From: Desulfobacteraceae bacterium
GTDB lineage: Bacteria; Desulfobacterota; DSM-4660; Desulfatiglandales; Desulfatiglandaceae
Assembly: GCA_030611815.1 (NCBI GenBank)
Contig: JAUWPC010000226.1
Location: 1-5,692 of the forward strand
Reading direction: 5' to 3'
Length of the DNA: 5,692 nt
This document shows, one piece after another, positions 4,803 through 5,692 of the stretch (position 1 is the stretch's first letter; each line of letters opens with the position of its first letter). The position numbers were made by a program, and so were the translations under genes. The notes beneath the pieces were generated by a model, which was given only the letters and a program-made list of their open reading frames with translations, ran no database searches and was not told the origin of the DNA.

Positions 4803-4813
4803 TGCGTCCCAAG

Positions 4814-5386
4814 TTAATAGTTTTCACCTAACAACTCAAAATACGACTGTGGATGCGCACATGCGGGACATGCCTCGAGGGCCTCTTTTCCTGTGTGCAG
4901 ATACCCGCAGTTCCTGCAGCGCCATACTACCTCGGCGTCCCTCTTAAATACACGGTCCGCTTCAATATTGGCCGCAAGATCATTATACCGCTTTTCATGC
5001 TGCTTTTCGGCAACTGCAATGGCCTCAAACACGGCGGCTATGGCGTCAAACCCTTCTTCCCTCGCCGTTTCAGCAAAGCCGGGATACATCTCGGTGTGTT
5101 CATAGTTCTCGCCGGCCGCAGATGCCTTTAGATTATCCACGGTTTTTTCGATCACGCCGGCAGGAAAGGCCGCTGTCACCTCCACCTCGCCGCCTTCTAA
5201 GAATTTGAAAAGCCTCTTGGCATGCTCCTTTTCCTGGTTTGCCGTTTCCTCAAAGATGGCCGAGATCTGAACAAAGCCCTCCTTTTTGGCCTGGCTGGCA
5301 AAATAGGTGTACCGGTTTCGCGCCTGGGACTCGCCTGCAAAGGCGGTCAATAAATTTTTCTCCGTTTGGCTCCCCTTTAACTCCAT
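4814..5386 (-). CDS. rbr: Rubrerythrin
   Basis: This 190-aa cytoplasmic NADH-linked peroxidase reduces hydrogen peroxide to water using electrons usually delivered by rubredoxin. The ferritin-like domain carries the expected carboxylate and His ligands: E19, E52-x-x-H55, E93, E96 and E127-x-x-H130. The C-terminal rubredoxin-like domain has C157-x-x-C160-G-Y and C173-x-x-C176, with the canonical ending CPACAHPQSYFELL. Length and domain order match Desulfovibrio rubrerythrin, and nothing is missing. AAAGGAGG precedes the ATG at 5384-5386; another ATG at 5392-5394 is out of frame. It starts 53 nt after the stop of the C-x4-C rubredoxin, a likely electron donor, and comes before dfx, whose product peroxide it can remove. 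Confidence 0.97.
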   Translation of the reverse strand: MELKGSQTEKNLLTAFAGESQARNRYTYFASQAKKEGFVQISAIFEETANQEKEHAKRLFKFLEGGEVEVTAAFPAGVIEKTVDNLKASAAGENYEHTEMYPGFAETAREEGFDAIAAVFEAIAVAEKQHEKRYNDLAANIEADRVFKRDAEVVWRCRNCGYLHTGKEALEACPACAHPQSYFELLGENY

Positions 5387-5439
5387 AAGATCATACCTCC
5401 TTTGAATCGTCTAAAGTGTTTCAGATTCCCAGCCTCATT

Positions 5440-5649
5440 TCAACTTCCTTCCGCTGCCACCGATCCAGGCCCGCCCAAAGGCCTGAAGTTCTTTTTACTT
5501 GCCCCGCATACAGGACACTTCCAGTCATCCGGAAGATCCTCAAAGCGGGTCCCTTTTGGAATTTTGCCCTTCCGGTCACCCTTATCCGGGTTGTATATAT
5601 ATCCGCAGTTGGTTGTCTGGCACTGGTGCATTTCTTCGGGTGATGCCAT
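5440..5649 (-). CDS. Atypical rubredoxin with C-x4-C first knuckle
   Basis: This 69-aa protein starts MASPEEMHQCQTTNCGYIYN. It has the rubredoxin core: second knuckle C45-P-V-C48-G-A, EDLPDDW (37-43) and F55. The first knuckle is C10-Q-T-T-N-C15-G rather than C-x-x-C, with two extra residues. The nucleotide sequence supports this directly (TGC CAG ACA ACC AAC TGC). The same spacing is known for rubredoxin-2 of Desulfovibrio desulfuricans, so this is a described but rare variant that probably still binds Fe. It also has a 14-residue Gly/Pro/Ala tail (RPLGGPGSVAAEGS) beyond the usual end. GAGGGAG precedes the ATG at 5649; an in-frame ATG at 5673 has no such site. It is the gene before rubrerythrin and may feed it electrons. 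Confidence 0.92.
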   Translation of the reverse strand: MASPEEMHQCQTTNCGYIYNPDKGDRKGKIPKGTRFEDLPDDWKCPVCGASKKNFRPLGGPGSVAAEGS

Positions 5650-5692
5650 TTTTAGTCTCCCTCTTCGCTTCAAGCATTCATGACTGAGCGAT
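5650..5692 (-). other. Upstream edge: ribosome binding site of the atypical rubredoxin, otherwise unassigned
   Basis: Only 43 bases remain to the window end. They contain the GAGGGAGAC Shine-Dalgarno region for the gene at 5440-5649. I cannot tell whether the rest is promoter or the end of another gene. Confidence 0.4.

Larger units (their letters stand above)
4610..4813 (-). promoter_or_regulatory. 204-bp intergenic gap with repeats; candidate promoter region for dfx
   Basis: No gene is seen here. In minus-strand order after the rubrerythrin stop there are a GATAAACCGGAAC element, an 8-bp tandem repeat, a degenerate second GGATAA element, a pair of 10-bp direct repeats, and the ATGATGGGATTTTG repeat close to the dfx start. 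TATGAT (plus 4653-4658) inside that last repeat is a passable -10 hexamer, but I see no good -35 at 16-18 bp, so the promoter is only inferred. Confidence 0.35.

Noticed and set aside
5402..5683. Plus-strand open frames opposite the C-x4-C rubredoxin
   Set aside because: They are shadows of a gene with conserved Cys motifs and a good ribosome binding site on the minus strand.

Overview
The window comes from a strictly anaerobic bacterium, most likely a Desulfobacterota (sulfate-reducer or syntroph-like) genome. This lineage call is an inference from gene content: a two-iron desulfoferrodoxin whose metal-ligand numbering matches the Desulfovibrio protein, a 190-aa rubrerythrin, several rubredoxins including a C-x4-C variant, and a minimal two-gene Suf/SMS iron-sulfur pair. 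All genes lie on the minus strand with short spacers, so transcription runs from high to low coordinates. No convincing plus-strand gene was seen.

Read in the direction of transcription there are three blocks. Block 1 (5649 to 4814) is an atypical rubredoxin followed by rubrerythrin. After a 204-bp gap rich in short repeats, block 2 (4609 to 3113) holds desulfoferrodoxin, a hairpin, a 50-aa rubredoxin-like Cys-rich protein that is easily missed because it is so short, a 60-aa zinc-ribbon protein, a short-chain flavodoxin and a 61-aa Cys-rich protein. After a 180-bp gap with the same kinds of repeats, block 3 (2932 to 1) holds a canonical rubredoxin, a Tat-exported superoxide-reductase-like protein, a SufC-type ATPase, a SufB/D-type scaffold and the start of a rubrerythrin-like ferritin-fold protein that runs off the left edge.

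Together this looks like an oxygen-defence and Fe-S-maintenance island. Superoxide reductase turns superoxide into peroxide, and rubrerythrin reduces the peroxide. Rubredoxins and possibly the flavodoxin supply electrons. The SufCB pair would build or repair Fe-S clusters. The less familiar parts are three consecutive Cys-rich miniproteins between desulfoferrodoxin and the second rubredoxin, an exported SOR-like protein lacking the usual Glu-Lys before its first His ligand, a SufC with a basic insertion and a Cys-rich tail, and two intergenic gaps built from the same set of short repeats in the same order.
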